From Bacteroidota bacterium (GTDB lineage: Bacteria; Bacteroidota; Bacteroidia; Flavobacteriales; Weeksellaceae): a stretch of 5,371 nucleotides of DNA. A program made the translations under genes and the position numbers. Below the pieces are notes generated by a model. The model was not told the origin of the DNA. It saw nothing but the letters and a program-made list of their open reading frames with translations, and ran no database searches. The DNA lies in contig JAEZDQ010000114.1 of the NCBI GenBank assembly GCA_023433225.1, forward strand, positions 1 through 5,371, written 5' to 3'. Below are positions 1-5,371 of the stretch, piece after piece. Positions within the stretch are counted from its first letter, which is position 1. Each line of letters opens with the position of its first letter.

Positions 1-29
1 ACCCTGTATAGCAAATCCTTTAATTTCAT
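1..29 (-). CDS. murE: MurE N-terminus (UDP-MurNAc-tripeptide ligase), cut by window edge
   Basis: Only the first nine codons lie in the window, reading MKLKDLLYR. The ATG is at 29-27 and the frame stays open to the window edge. A start of the form M-K-L-x-D-(L/I)-L-Y is typical of MurE in Bacteroidota, and murE is the gene expected directly after ftsI in their dcw cluster. MurE is the cytoplasmic ATP-dependent ligase that adds the third amino acid (meso-diaminopimelate in most Gram-negatives) to UDP-MurNAc-L-Ala-D-Glu. It begins 23 nt after the ftsI stop, so it is probably co-transcribed with ftsI. The assignment rests on this short N-terminus plus gene order; no domain is visible, so the identity is inferred. 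Confidence 0.7.
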
Positions 30-52
30 TTATCTTTTCATCATTAATTTTA

Positions 53-2020
53 TTATCCTTCCAAAGTAAGGTAAATGGTTTCACCTTTCCGGAATGAGCT
101 TCCTGCCGGAATTGACTGCGCCGTGACCTTACCTATTCCCGTATAACGAACGTCCAGACCCATATTTTCCAATGCGGGAATTACATTGACACCGTTTTTC
201 CCGGTGAGATTCGGCACGATATTTTTGGTTTTATTGGGATTGAATTTCGGTACCGATTGGATTTCTTTGGAAATATTTACCAATTGCGGGGCGAATGGAA
301 CCGGGCGAGGCGTGCGCGAATAAATCCAATCCGCAATTTTTTTGAACACGGGCGCGGTTACACCACCCCCGTAATAGCCTTTACTTCGGTCAGGCTTGTG
401 CACGACAACCACACAAGTATATTTGGGGTTATCGGCCGGGAAAAATCCGGCAAAAGATGCGCGGTATTGCATGGGTTGGTTTTTTACCCAATATTCCACA
501 CGCGTAGTACCTGTTTTACCCGCAATTTCGTAATGTTCAGTGAATATATTTCTTGCCGTCCCGTTCGAAACCGCTTTGGTTAGCATTTCGGTAAGTGCTT
601 GGATGTTTTCGGGAGAAGACATTTGATCTACCAAAACTTGGGGTTTGAAGGCTTTAAATTCCCCATTGTTTTTTTCAATTTTATCGATGAACAATGGTTT
701 GAGCATCGTTCCCCCATTTGCAATTCCGTTGTAGAAAGCAAGGATTTGTAACGGTGTCATTTTAAATCCATATCCGTAGGACATCACGGGTAAAGTTATT
801 TTACTCCAATTGGGGTCATTGGGAGAATGGAATTGGGGAACCGCTTCGCCCGGAATGTCAATTTCCATGGGTTTGGTAAGGTGCCATTTGGCCAATTGGT
901 CAAAGTATTCCTGGGGTTCGCTGCCATAGGCTTCATTGATCAACTTAGCGGTTCCGATATAGGATGATTTAATCAAAACTCCTTCAACGGTCAGGGTTCC
1001 GTTTCCATGGGTATCGGAAATGGTCCGGTTGTATATCCTATATCTTCCACCTCCGGTTTCCACTTTGGTTTCGGGTGTGAATTTTCCGTTTTCCAGCCCG
1101 GCTAAAATAGAAATGGTTTTAAAGGTAGAACCCGGCTCCGCACCTTCGCCAACGACAAAGTTCAATCGGTCGGAATAAATACTGTCAGCGATTTTCTGAA
1201 GGTTTACGATGGCTTTTAATTTCCCCGTCGCAACTTCCATTACCGCCACACAACCATGTTCTGCATTGTATTTCACCAATTGGTCATGCAGGGCAGCGTA
1301 AGCGGCGATTTGCATTCCAGCATCGATGGTTGTATAAACATGGAATCCTTCAATGGGTTCCTGTTCCCAGGATTTAAAAGGTTTCCATTTGCCACCGCCC
1401 ATGAATTGTTCCCATCTCTTCCCTTCCGTACCTTGAAGATAGGTGGAATAAGCTCCTTCCATTCCTGTTTTTCCTCTTTGGTCGTCATAACCGATGGTCC
1501 GGGCACCCACATCTTGTAAAATCAGTTCTCTTCTTGGTTTGGTTTCATGGATGATTCCACCTTTGTTTTGTCCTTTGTTAAAAATCGGGAATGATTTGAT
1601 TCTCTGGTATTGGCCATAATCCAAGCCTTTGATCAAGGTCATATACCGGTTTCCTTTTTTCCGTTCCGTTCTGAATTTTTCTTCGAAATAAGAAGCCGGC
1701 CGGGGAAACACTTTCGCAAGCGAGTCGGCTAAAATACCGATTTCCGCATTGAATAATTCATCGTCTATGACTGTTAAATCGACATAAATATTGTGAATGG
1801 TAACCGTGGTAGCCAGCAAATCGCCGCCTGCAGCATATAAATTCCCTCGTTCGGCCTGTTCGGTGGCCAAACGGAAACTTTGTTGGGTGAATTCCTCTAA
1901 TTCTTCTCCTTCCGTGATGCGGATTTGAACCATGGAATAAATGATTCCGACTGCAATCAAAAGCAGAAATACCGAAACCAGGTATCCACGCATTAAAATA
2001 TGTTTACGGTTGGCTATCAT
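53..2020 (-). CDS. ftsI: FtsI / PBP3-type septal peptidoglycan transpeptidase with C-terminal PASTA domain
   Basis: Class B penicillin-binding protein of 655 aa, predicted to cross-link septal peptidoglycan in the periplasm as part of the divisome with FtsW and the FtsL-like protein. A short cytoplasmic head is followed by one membrane helix at about 11-31. The PBP dimerisation domain follows, with ERGNLYAAGGDLLATTV at 58-74 and the GKTGMEGAYSTYL element at 183-195. The transpeptidase domain runs from about 225 to 570. Its nucleophile motif is S298-T-F-K301, inside EPGSTFK, and its third motif is K502-T-G504, inside AGKTGTT. GYGFKMTPLQ (417-426) is also typical of the family. A PASTA domain occupies about 599-655, as usual in FtsI of Bacteroidota. 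Oddity: the second motif, normally SxN, reads S352-S-Y354, with Tyr (codon TAT at 961-959) in place of Asn. The start ATG lies 17 nt inside the end of the FtsL-like gene, which suggests translational coupling. Confidence 0.96.
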   Translation of the reverse strand: MIANRKHILMRGYLVSVFLLLIAVGIIYSMVQIRITEGEELEEFTQQSFRLATEQAERGNLYAAGGDLLATTVTIHNIYVDLTVIDDELFNAEIGILADSLAKVFPRPASYFEEKFRTERKKGNRYMTLIKGLDYGQYQRIKSFPIFNKGQNKGGIIHETKPRRELILQDVGARTIGYDDQRGKTGMEGAYSTYLQGTEGKRWEQFMGGGKWKPFKSWEQEPIEGFHVYTTIDAGMQIAAYAALHDQLVKYNAEHGCVAVMEVATGKLKAIVNLQKIADSIYSDRLNFVVGEGAEPGSTFKTISILAGLENGKFTPETKVETGGGRYRIYNRTISDTHGNGTLTVEGVLIKSSYIGTAKLINEAYGSEPQEYFDQLAKWHLTKPMEIDIPGEAVPQFHSPNDPNWSKITLPVMSYGYGFKMTPLQILAFYNGIANGGTMLKPLFIDKIEKNNGEFKAFKPQVLVDQMSSPENIQALTEMLTKAVSNGTARNIFTEHYEIAGKTGTTRVEYWVKNQPMQYRASFAGFFPADNPKYTCVVVVHKPDRSKGYYGGGVTAPVFKKIADWIYSRTPRPVPFAPQLVNISKEIQSVPKFNPNKTKNIVPNLTGKNGVNVIPALENMGLDVRYTGIGKVTAQSIPAGSSFRKGETIYLTLEG

Positions 2021-2351
2021 ATACTTTTTTGATTAATACATAAGGTTGGTCTTCGGTTAATTTAATGCCTAACAATTCGGACTGCGCAATGATTGCGGGT
2101 TCAAGTTGGAGGCTCATCAAAAGCCGATGCGCGTCAGTGTATTGTGATTTCAAACTGGAAACTTCTTCGTCGAGTTTATTGATTTCAACCACTTTTTTGT
2201 CCACCCAATGCGAACTGGAAATGCTTATAAAAGCCAAAAACACGAGAAAGAGGACAAACCGCCAACTCTGCATGGAGCCGTCGTCCACGAGGAATTTTCC
2301 TTTCAGGATGTCCTTGACCGAAATTTTCTTTTTTACAGTTCTTTTCGCCAT
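2004..2351 (-). CDS. ftsL: FtsL-like putative cell division protein (Bacteroidota type)
   Basis: Small bitopic membrane protein of 115 aa between rsmH and ftsI, the position of ftsL in dcw clusters. The order is: basic N-terminus MAKRTVKKKISVKDILKG (1-18); segment KFLVDDGSMQSW (19-30); a single membrane helix at about 31-48; then a periplasmic heptad-like stretch at about 50-83 (VVEINKLDEEVSSLKSQY) that suits a short coiled coil. Canonical FtsL has the same layout and links FtsB/FtsQ with FtsW/FtsI, so the role is inferred from architecture and context. The start chosen is the ATG at 2351-2349, 2 nt after the rsmH stop. The same frame continues upstream to another ATG, but that extension would run antisense-free through the rsmH 3' end in a different frame and looks unlike any FtsL, so I rejected it. 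The 3' end overlaps ftsI by 17 nt. Confidence 0.85.
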   Translation of the reverse strand: MAKRTVKKKISVKDILKGKFLVDDGSMQSWRFVLFLVFLAFISISSSHWVDKKVVEINKLDEEVSSLKSQYTDAHRLLMSLQLEPAIIAQSELLGIKLTEDQPYVLIKKVYDSQP

Positions 2352-2353
2352 GG

Positions 2354-3250
2354 TTAATTTTTTACTGCAATTCTCATTTTCGCGCTTCGCGCACGGGGGT
2401 TTCTGCTTATTTCTTCCTCGGTGGGAACAATCACTTTGGACTGTAATGTTTTGAAGGGCGCAGACCAATTGCCAAAAACATCCCGTTCGGGCTGGCCTTC
2501 AAAAATTCCATTTTTCATATAGCGTTTGACCAAACGGTCTTCCAAAGAATGGTAGGAGATGACCACTAACCGTCCTCCCTGTTCGATGAGTTCACCGCAC
2601 TGAACAAGCATTTCGCGCAAAGCAGCCATTTCGTCGTTTACCTCAATGCGAAGGGATTGAAACAATTGCGCAAAGAATTTATTTTCTATATTTTTTGGGA
2701 TAAAATGAAAAATGGACTTGAGTTCGTTGATGGAATTGACAGGCTGACTCTTACGGAAAGAAACGATTTCCCGGGCCAACCGACGGGCATTTCTCAGTTC
2801 ACCGTAATGGTAAAATAGGTCTGCCAATCGTTCTTCCTCATATTCATTCAAAATGGATTGGGCGGTCAATTTGGCGTTTTGATTCATCCGCATGTCCAAT
2901 TCGCCGTCAAAGCGGGTAGAGAACCCTCTGTCGGGCGTGTCAAATTGATGCGAAGAAACGCCCAAATCGGCTAAGATACCCGAAACTTTATCTATTTTCA
3001 GGTACCTCAAATTGTTTTTTAAATAGCGGAAATTCTGCATAACCAAATCAAACCTCTTGTCCTGAATATTGTTTTTTTTCGCGTCTTCATCTTGGTCGAA
3101 GGAAATCAACCTCCCGCTCTCGCCCAATCTTTTGAGAATTTCGCGTGAATGGCCGCCCCCTCCAAAAGTGCAATCAACATAGATCCCGTTCGGGTCATTA
3201 ACCAGGGCATTGACGCTTTCCTCCAATAAAACCGGGTTATGATACTCCAT
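2354..3250 (-). CDS. rsmH: RsmH (MraW), 16S rRNA C1402 N4-methyltransferase
   Basis: SAM-dependent methyltransferase of 298 aa that in this family modifies N4 of C1402 in 16S rRNA, in the decoding centre. The family motifs are complete and in order: HNPVLLEE at 4-11; SAM-binding loop DCTFGGGGHS at 26-35; acidic strand end FDQD at 51-54; ADLGVSSHQFD at 94-104; RGFS at 108-111; DMRM at 119-122; RIEVNDE at 201-207; SYHSLEDRLVK at 232-242; and the usual C-terminal RNPRARSAKMR. The length is normal for the family. The ATG at 3250-3248 falls within the last codons of mraZ (14-nt overlap), and HNPV follows it at the expected distance, so the start is secure. The FtsL-like gene starts 2 nt after the stop. 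Nothing looks damaged. Confidence 0.97.
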   Translation of the reverse strand: MEYHNPVLLEESVNALVNDPNGIYVDCTFGGGGHSREILKRLGESGRLISFDQDEDAKKNNIQDKRFDLVMQNFRYLKNNLRYLKIDKVSGILADLGVSSHQFDTPDRGFSTRFDGELDMRMNQNAKLTAQSILNEYEEERLADLFYHYGELRNARRLAREIVSFRKSQPVNSINELKSIFHFIPKNIENKFFAQLFQSLRIEVNDEMAALREMLVQCGELIEQGGRLVVISYHSLEDRLVKRYMKNGIFEGQPERDVFGNWSAPFKTLQSKVIVPTEEEISRNPRARSAKMRIAVKN

Positions 3251-3704
3251 CTATACGCTTATTTCCCATTACTTCTTCTGCCAGTTCGGCAAACCCGGCT
3301 TCATCCACGTGCACAGATTCTTCGTACTTTTCTTTATCCCAAACTTCAATCACATTAATGGAAGAGGATAAAACCACGTCTTTTTGAATTCCCGCAAAAG
3401 CCACCAAATCCTTCGCGATTTGTAGCCTTCCGTTTGCGTCAATTTCTACGACTTTCACGCCGGCGGTAAACTGACGAATGAAATCATTGTTCTTTTTCAC
3501 AAAGCGGTTCAGTTGGTTTACTTCCGCCATTATTTCATTCCACTGGCTCATTGGGTGCAACTCCAAACAATTTTGAAACACGGAACGCTTCAGCACAAAA
3601 CCTTCTTCCATTACCGCTGCCAATTGCTTTTTAAGCCCGGCCGGCAAAGGGAGTCGTCCTTTTGCGTCAACTTTGCATTCATATGTCCCGATGAGTGGTT
3701 TCAA
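3237..3704 (-). CDS. mraZ: MraZ, transcriptional regulator of the dcw cluster, with a TTG start
   Basis: DNA-binding protein of 155 aa with two SpoVT/AbrB-like swapped-hairpin domains. The first has D13-A-K-G-R17-LPLP near residues 5-50; the second has D89-A-N-G-R93-LQI near 82-125. This duplicated DxxGR signature defines MraZ, which forms ring-shaped oligomers and in studied bacteria binds repeats in front of its own operon, repressing (E. coli) or activating (Mycoplasma) it. It is the first gene of the cluster and overlaps rsmH by 14 nt. The start must be the TTG at 3704-3702: it gives MKPLIGTYECKVDAKGR, which matches MraZ N-termini. A TAA lies in frame only four codons upstream (3716-3714), and the next in-frame Met is residue 32, inside the first domain. 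No clear Shine-Dalgarno sequence precedes it. Confidence 0.95.
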   Translation of the reverse strand: MKPLIGTYECKVDAKGRLPLPAGLKKQLAAVMEEGFVLKRSVFQNCLELHPMSQWNEIMAEVNQLNRFVKKNNDFIRQFTAGVKVVEIDANGRLQIAKDLVAFAGIQKDVVLSSSINVIEVWDKEKYEESVHVDEAGFAELAEEVMGNKRIDGVS

Positions 3705-3717
3705 AAGAAATTTTTAT

Positions 3718-3725
3718 CAAAAATA
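3718..3725 (-). promoter_or_regulatory. Candidate -7 box of the mraZ/dcw promoter (TATTTTTG)
   Basis: On the minus strand this reads TATTTTTG, an exact match to the Bacteroidota TAnnTTTG -7 element. A TTG that could serve as the -33 element is at 3752-3750, about 24 nt upstream, slightly longer than the usual spacing. The box ends 13 nt before the mraZ start codon, so transcription would begin only a few bases before the TTG and the leader would be very short. The region is AT-rich, so a chance match is possible. Confidence 0.4.
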
Positions 3726-3730
3726 TAAAC

Positions 3731-3760
3731 TTTTTACCATTTTTTACCACAAAATACCAC
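3731..3760 (-). promoter_or_regulatory. Putative MraZ operator: three tandem 10-bp repeats
   Basis: On the minus strand there are three adjacent 10-mers: GTGGTATTTT (3760-3751), GTGGTAAAAA (3750-3741) and ATGGTAAAAA (3740-3731). All fit RTGGTAWWWW, so a TGG core recurs every 10 bp, about one helix turn, on the same face. In E. coli MraZ binds TGGGN repeats separated by 5-nt spacers in front of mraZ, which has the same period and nearly the same core. The array ends 26 nt before the mraZ start and sits directly upstream of the candidate -7 box, covering the -33 region, so bound MraZ could block or modulate RNA polymerase. That MraZ binds here is inferred. Confidence 0.7.
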
Positions 3761-3783
3761 TTTGTTGAAAACTTTTGCCACTT

Positions 3784-3826
3784 CTCGCTTATTTGCGAGT
3801 TTACCGACCTTATCACTTTATTGTGA
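3784..3826. repeat. Two small palindromes with 6-nt centres
   Basis: CTCGC (3784-3788) pairs with GCGAG (3795-3799) around TTATTT. About 28 bp further on, TCAC (3813-3816) pairs with GTGA (3823-3826) around TTTATT. The centres are similar (CTTATTTG and CTTTATTG). Neither has a T-run or a long enough stem for a terminator. They could be half-site pairs for a dimeric regulator of either divergent gene, but arms this short also occur by chance. Confidence 0.25.
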
Positions 3827-3909
3827 ACTATTTCAACTTATTAACAAATCGCTTGAAAAATGAATTGTAAGAGACTTGGAATTTTTCCCCAGAATATGGG
3901 AGAAATACT

Positions 3910-3917
3910 TATTTTTG
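3910..3917 (+). promoter_or_regulatory. Candidate -7 box for the hydrolase-engB unit (TATTTTTG)
   Basis: This is an exact TAnnTTTG match on the plus strand, with the same sequence as the box facing mraZ. It ends 21 nt before the hydrolase ATG, leaving a leader of roughly 14 nt if transcription starts about 7 nt after the box. No TTG is found at the usual distance upstream; the nearest, at 3876-3878, is about 31 nt away. The call therefore rests on one element in AT-rich DNA. Confidence 0.35.
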
Positions 3918-3930
3918 TTTTTTAACAAAA
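3913..3930 (+). repeat. Perfect 7-bp inverted repeat before the hydrolase start
   Basis: TTTTGTT (3913-3919) and AACAAAA (3924-3930) are perfect reverse complements around TTTT. The repeat overlaps the candidate -7 box and ends 8 nt before the hydrolase ATG. Each stem has a single G-C pair, so the RNA hairpin would be weak and a terminator role is unlikely. It could be a dimeric operator site, or a chance product of AT-rich sequence. Confidence 0.3.
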
Positions 3931-3938
3931 TAGGGAGA

Positions 3939-4715
3939 ATGCTTATCAAACTTAAGAGGACGAAAAAGTTTTCATACATTGAAGAGGGAGAAGGAACCCC
4001 TATTGTCTTGCTGCACGGATTGATGGGCGAATTGAGTAACTTCAGTTCATTGACCCAATATTTTTCTTCAAGGGGATTTAGGATTTTCGCCCCGGAATTA
4101 CCCATTTACAATTATCCTTTATTGAACACGAATGTTTCCAACATTTCCAAATACGTGGCGCGTTTCTTAAAAGAAGTGGTCAAGGAACCGGCTATTTTAG
4201 TCGGGAACTCTTTGGGCGGGCACCTCGGCTTGGTCGTTACCCATAAACACCCGGAATTGGTAAAAGCACTTTGTTTAACCGGGAGTTCGGGGTTATATGA
4301 AAAATCATTTGGCGAAACTTTCCCTAAACGTGGCAGCTATGAATATGTCTTAAAAAAAACACAGGAAGTTTTTTATGACCCGTCCGTGGCCACCAAAGAA
4401 ATCGTCGACGATGTATTTGAAACCATCAATGACCGGAAAAAAGCTATTAAAACACTTTACATCGCCCGAAGTGCCATCAAACACAACATGAAAAAGGATT
4501 TGAAAGACATCCAACGTCCGGTTTGTTTGATTTGGGGAAAGCAGGACAGTGTAACGCCGCCGGAAGTCGCCATTGAGTTCAATGAAGGATTAACCAATTC
4601 CTCTTTGTTTTGGATTGATAAATGTGGCCATGCGCCCATGATGGAACATCCGGAAATCTTCAATGAGATTTTACACGATTGGCTCACCGAACAAAAAATT
4701 GCCGTTACAGGATGA
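3939..4715 (+). CDS. Alpha/beta hydrolase of unknown substrate
   Basis: Soluble alpha/beta-hydrolase-fold protein of 258 aa with no signal peptide. The fold elements are in order: oxyanion-hole HGLMG at 26-30; nucleophile elbow G89-N-S91-L-G93; a helical cap at about 118-185; catalytic acid D203 in WGKQDSVTPP; and catalytic histidine H231 in CGHAPMMEHP. With S91, D203 and H231 the triad is complete, so an active esterase or related hydrolase is expected, but nothing in the sequence names the substrate. The ATG at 3939 is chosen because MLIKLKRTKKFSYIEEGEGTP begins just before the first strand and AGGGAG sits immediately upstream. The frame also opens at a TTG at 3876, but those 21 extra residues would translate the candidate promoter and inverted repeat. 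Its stop overlaps the engB start (ATGA), so the two are probably co-expressed; engB suggests a housekeeping role rather than secondary metabolism. Confidence 0.9.
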   Translation: MLIKLKRTKKFSYIEEGEGTPIVLLHGLMGELSNFSSLTQYFSSRGFRIFAPELPIYNYPLLNTNVSNISKYVARFLKEVVKEPAILVGNSLGGHLGLVVTHKHPELVKALCLTGSSGLYEKSFGETFPKRGSYEYVLKKTQEVFYDPSVATKEIVDDVFETINDRKKAIKTLYIARSAIKHNMKKDLKDIQRPVCLIWGKQDSVTPPEVAIEFNEGLTNSSLFWIDKCGHAPMMEHPEIFNEILHDWLTEQKIAVTG

Positions 4716-5323
4716 ATCTTCAGTCCGAATTCATCAAAAGCGCACCCAAATGGACGGAATGCCCCGAACCCGACAAGCCCGAATACGCATTCATCGGCCG
4801 TTCTAATGTGGGCAAATCATCATTAATCAATATGTTGGCCGAGAAAAAAGATTTGGCGAAAACCTCCGGAACGCCGGGAAAAACCCAATTGCTGAACATT
4901 TTCCTGATGAATGAAACTTGGTATCTGACCGATTTACCAGGTTATGGTTATGCTCGTGTTTCGAAAACAAAGCGCGGTGAATTCCAGAAAATGATTACCA
5001 ATTACCTGTTGAACCGGAAAAATTTAGTCAATACTTTTGTATTAATTGATTGCAGGATACCGCCTCAAAAAATCGATTTGGAATTTATGGAATGGCTGGG
5101 AGAAAACCAAGTTCCGTTTTCGATGGTGTTTACAAAAATCGATAAGATCAGTAGTGCCGCTTTGCAAAAATCTTTGCTGCATTATAAAAAGGAAATGCTG
5201 AAAACCTGGGAGTCCATGCCGCAAGTTTTTACAAGTTCAGCCACGGGAAAGATTGGCCGCTTGGAGCTTTTGAATTACATTCATTCCCTGAATGAACAAC
5301 TCACAGATGCATTTAAGGCGTGA
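4712..5323 (+). CDS. engB: EngB (YsxC/YihA) ribosome-assembly GTPase
   Basis: TRAFAC-class small GTPase of 203 aa needed in this family for late assembly of the 50S ribosomal subunit; it acts in the cytoplasm. All G motifs are visible: G1 GRSNVGKSS at 29-37; the G2/switch I region SGTPGKTQ at 52-59, with T54 and T58; G3 DLPGYGYA at 74-81, the family hallmark; G4 TKID at 141-144; and G5 SSATGKIG at 175-182. Length is normal for EngB. The start chosen is the ATG at 4712, which overlaps the hydrolase stop as ATGA and gives MNLQSEFIKSAPKWTECP. That N-terminus matches the family's short lead-in before the first strand. An upstream TTG at 4679 would add 11 residues inside the hydrolase gene and is not needed. 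The last 11 nt overlap a probable convergent gene. Confidence 0.97.
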   Translation: MNLQSEFIKSAPKWTECPEPDKPEYAFIGRSNVGKSSLINMLAEKKDLAKTSGTPGKTQLLNIFLMNETWYLTDLPGYGYARVSKTKRGEFQKMITNYLLNRKNLVNTFVLIDCRIPPQKIDLEFMEWLGENQVPFSMVFTKIDKISSAALQKSLLHYKKEMLKTWESMPQVFTSSATGKIGRLELLNYIHSLNEQLTDAFKA

Positions 5324-5371
5324 AATTTAAATCCAATAATTTACGTACCGCCTTCTCATAGCCATCCATAC
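5313..5371 (-). CDS. Probable C-terminal end of a convergent gene, unidentified
   Basis: On the minus strand the frame ending with TAA at 5315-5313 is open to the window edge and encodes MDGYEKAVRKLLDLNFTP at its end. This looks like a genuine protein tail (an amphipathic helix followed by a short turn), and no other frame on either strand stays open across the region after engB. The stop would lie inside the last codons of engB, an 11-nt tail-to-tail overlap. Only about 19 codons are visible, so I do not recognise the protein and the reading is tentative. Confidence 0.45.
   Translation of the reverse strand, partial: MDGYEKAVRKLLDLNFTP

Noticed and set aside
30..44. Five-codon ORF (MMKR, stop) directly abutting the murE start, as a possible leader peptide.
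   Set aside because: It is too short and AT-rich to separate from chance, with no attenuator-like structure nearby.
257..583. Plus-strand open frame of 108 codons opposite ftsI, with others opposite ftsI, rsmH, mraZ and the hydrolase.
   Set aside because: They are antisense shadows of well-supported genes, have no recognisable motifs, and lie opposite conserved coding sequence.
2352..2468. Upstream extension of the FtsL-like protein by 39 residues inside the rsmH 3' end.
   Set aside because: It is Cys- and Asn-rich out-of-frame readthrough of rsmH with no FtsL character; the ATG at 2351, 2 nt after the rsmH stop, fits the family.
3784..3799. Hairpin CTCGC-TTATTT-GCGAG as a rho-independent terminator.
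   Set aside because: The stem is only 5 bp, no T-run follows on either strand, and it sits between two divergent genes where no terminator is expected.
3876..3938. N-terminal extension of the hydrolase from a TTG at 3876, giving 21 extra residues rich in Phe and Leu (possible membrane anchor).
   Set aside because: The stretch contains the candidate promoter box and an inverted repeat, starts with a rare codon, and the ATG at 3939 already gives a complete hydrolase fold.
4679..4711. Alternative engB start at a TTG, 11 residues upstream.
   Set aside because: The ATG at 4712 forms the ATGA junction and gives the normal EngB N-terminus.

Overview
The window is a piece of core bacterial chromosome, almost certainly from a member of the Bacteroidota. 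Four things point there: the minus-strand order mraZ, rsmH, a small FtsL-like gene, ftsI, murE; an FtsI with a C-terminal PASTA domain; the Bacteroidota form of the FtsL-like protein (basic N-terminus, 'LKGKFLV' segment, one membrane helix, short coiled coil); and TAnnTTTG-type promoter boxes with almost no Shine-Dalgarno sequences. The FtsL-like protein reads most like Flavobacteriales or a related order, but I cannot place the organism more closely.

Layout. Positions 1-3704 on the minus strand hold the start of the division and cell wall (dcw) cluster, read right to left: mraZ (3704-3237), rsmH (3250-2354), ftsL-like (2351-2004), ftsI (2020-53) and the first codons of murE (29-1). Neighbours overlap by 14 or 17 nt or are separated by 2 or 23 nt, so they look like one tightly coupled operon. 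Positions 3705-3938 form a divergent intergenic region. It has three tandem 10-bp repeats just upstream of mraZ that look like a MraZ operator, a TATTTTTG box facing each way, and several short inverted repeats. On the plus strand are an alpha/beta hydrolase (3939-4715) and engB (4712-5323), a ribosome-assembly GTPase, joined by an ATGA overlap. The right edge probably holds the last codons of a convergent minus-strand gene whose stop lies inside the end of engB.

How they work together. MraZ is the cluster's DNA-binding regulator and probably acts on the repeats in front of its own gene. RsmH methylates 16S rRNA. The FtsL-like protein and FtsI belong to the septal peptidoglycan synthesis machinery, and MurE makes the peptidoglycan precursor. 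EngB on the other side helps mature the large ribosomal subunit, so the divergent pair of units joins division and wall growth to ribosome production.

I found no hidden mobile, defence or otherwise undescribed system here. The two observations most worth a second look are the loss of the usual Asn in the FtsI SxN active-site motif (SSY instead of SSN) and the phased triple repeat upstream of mraZ.
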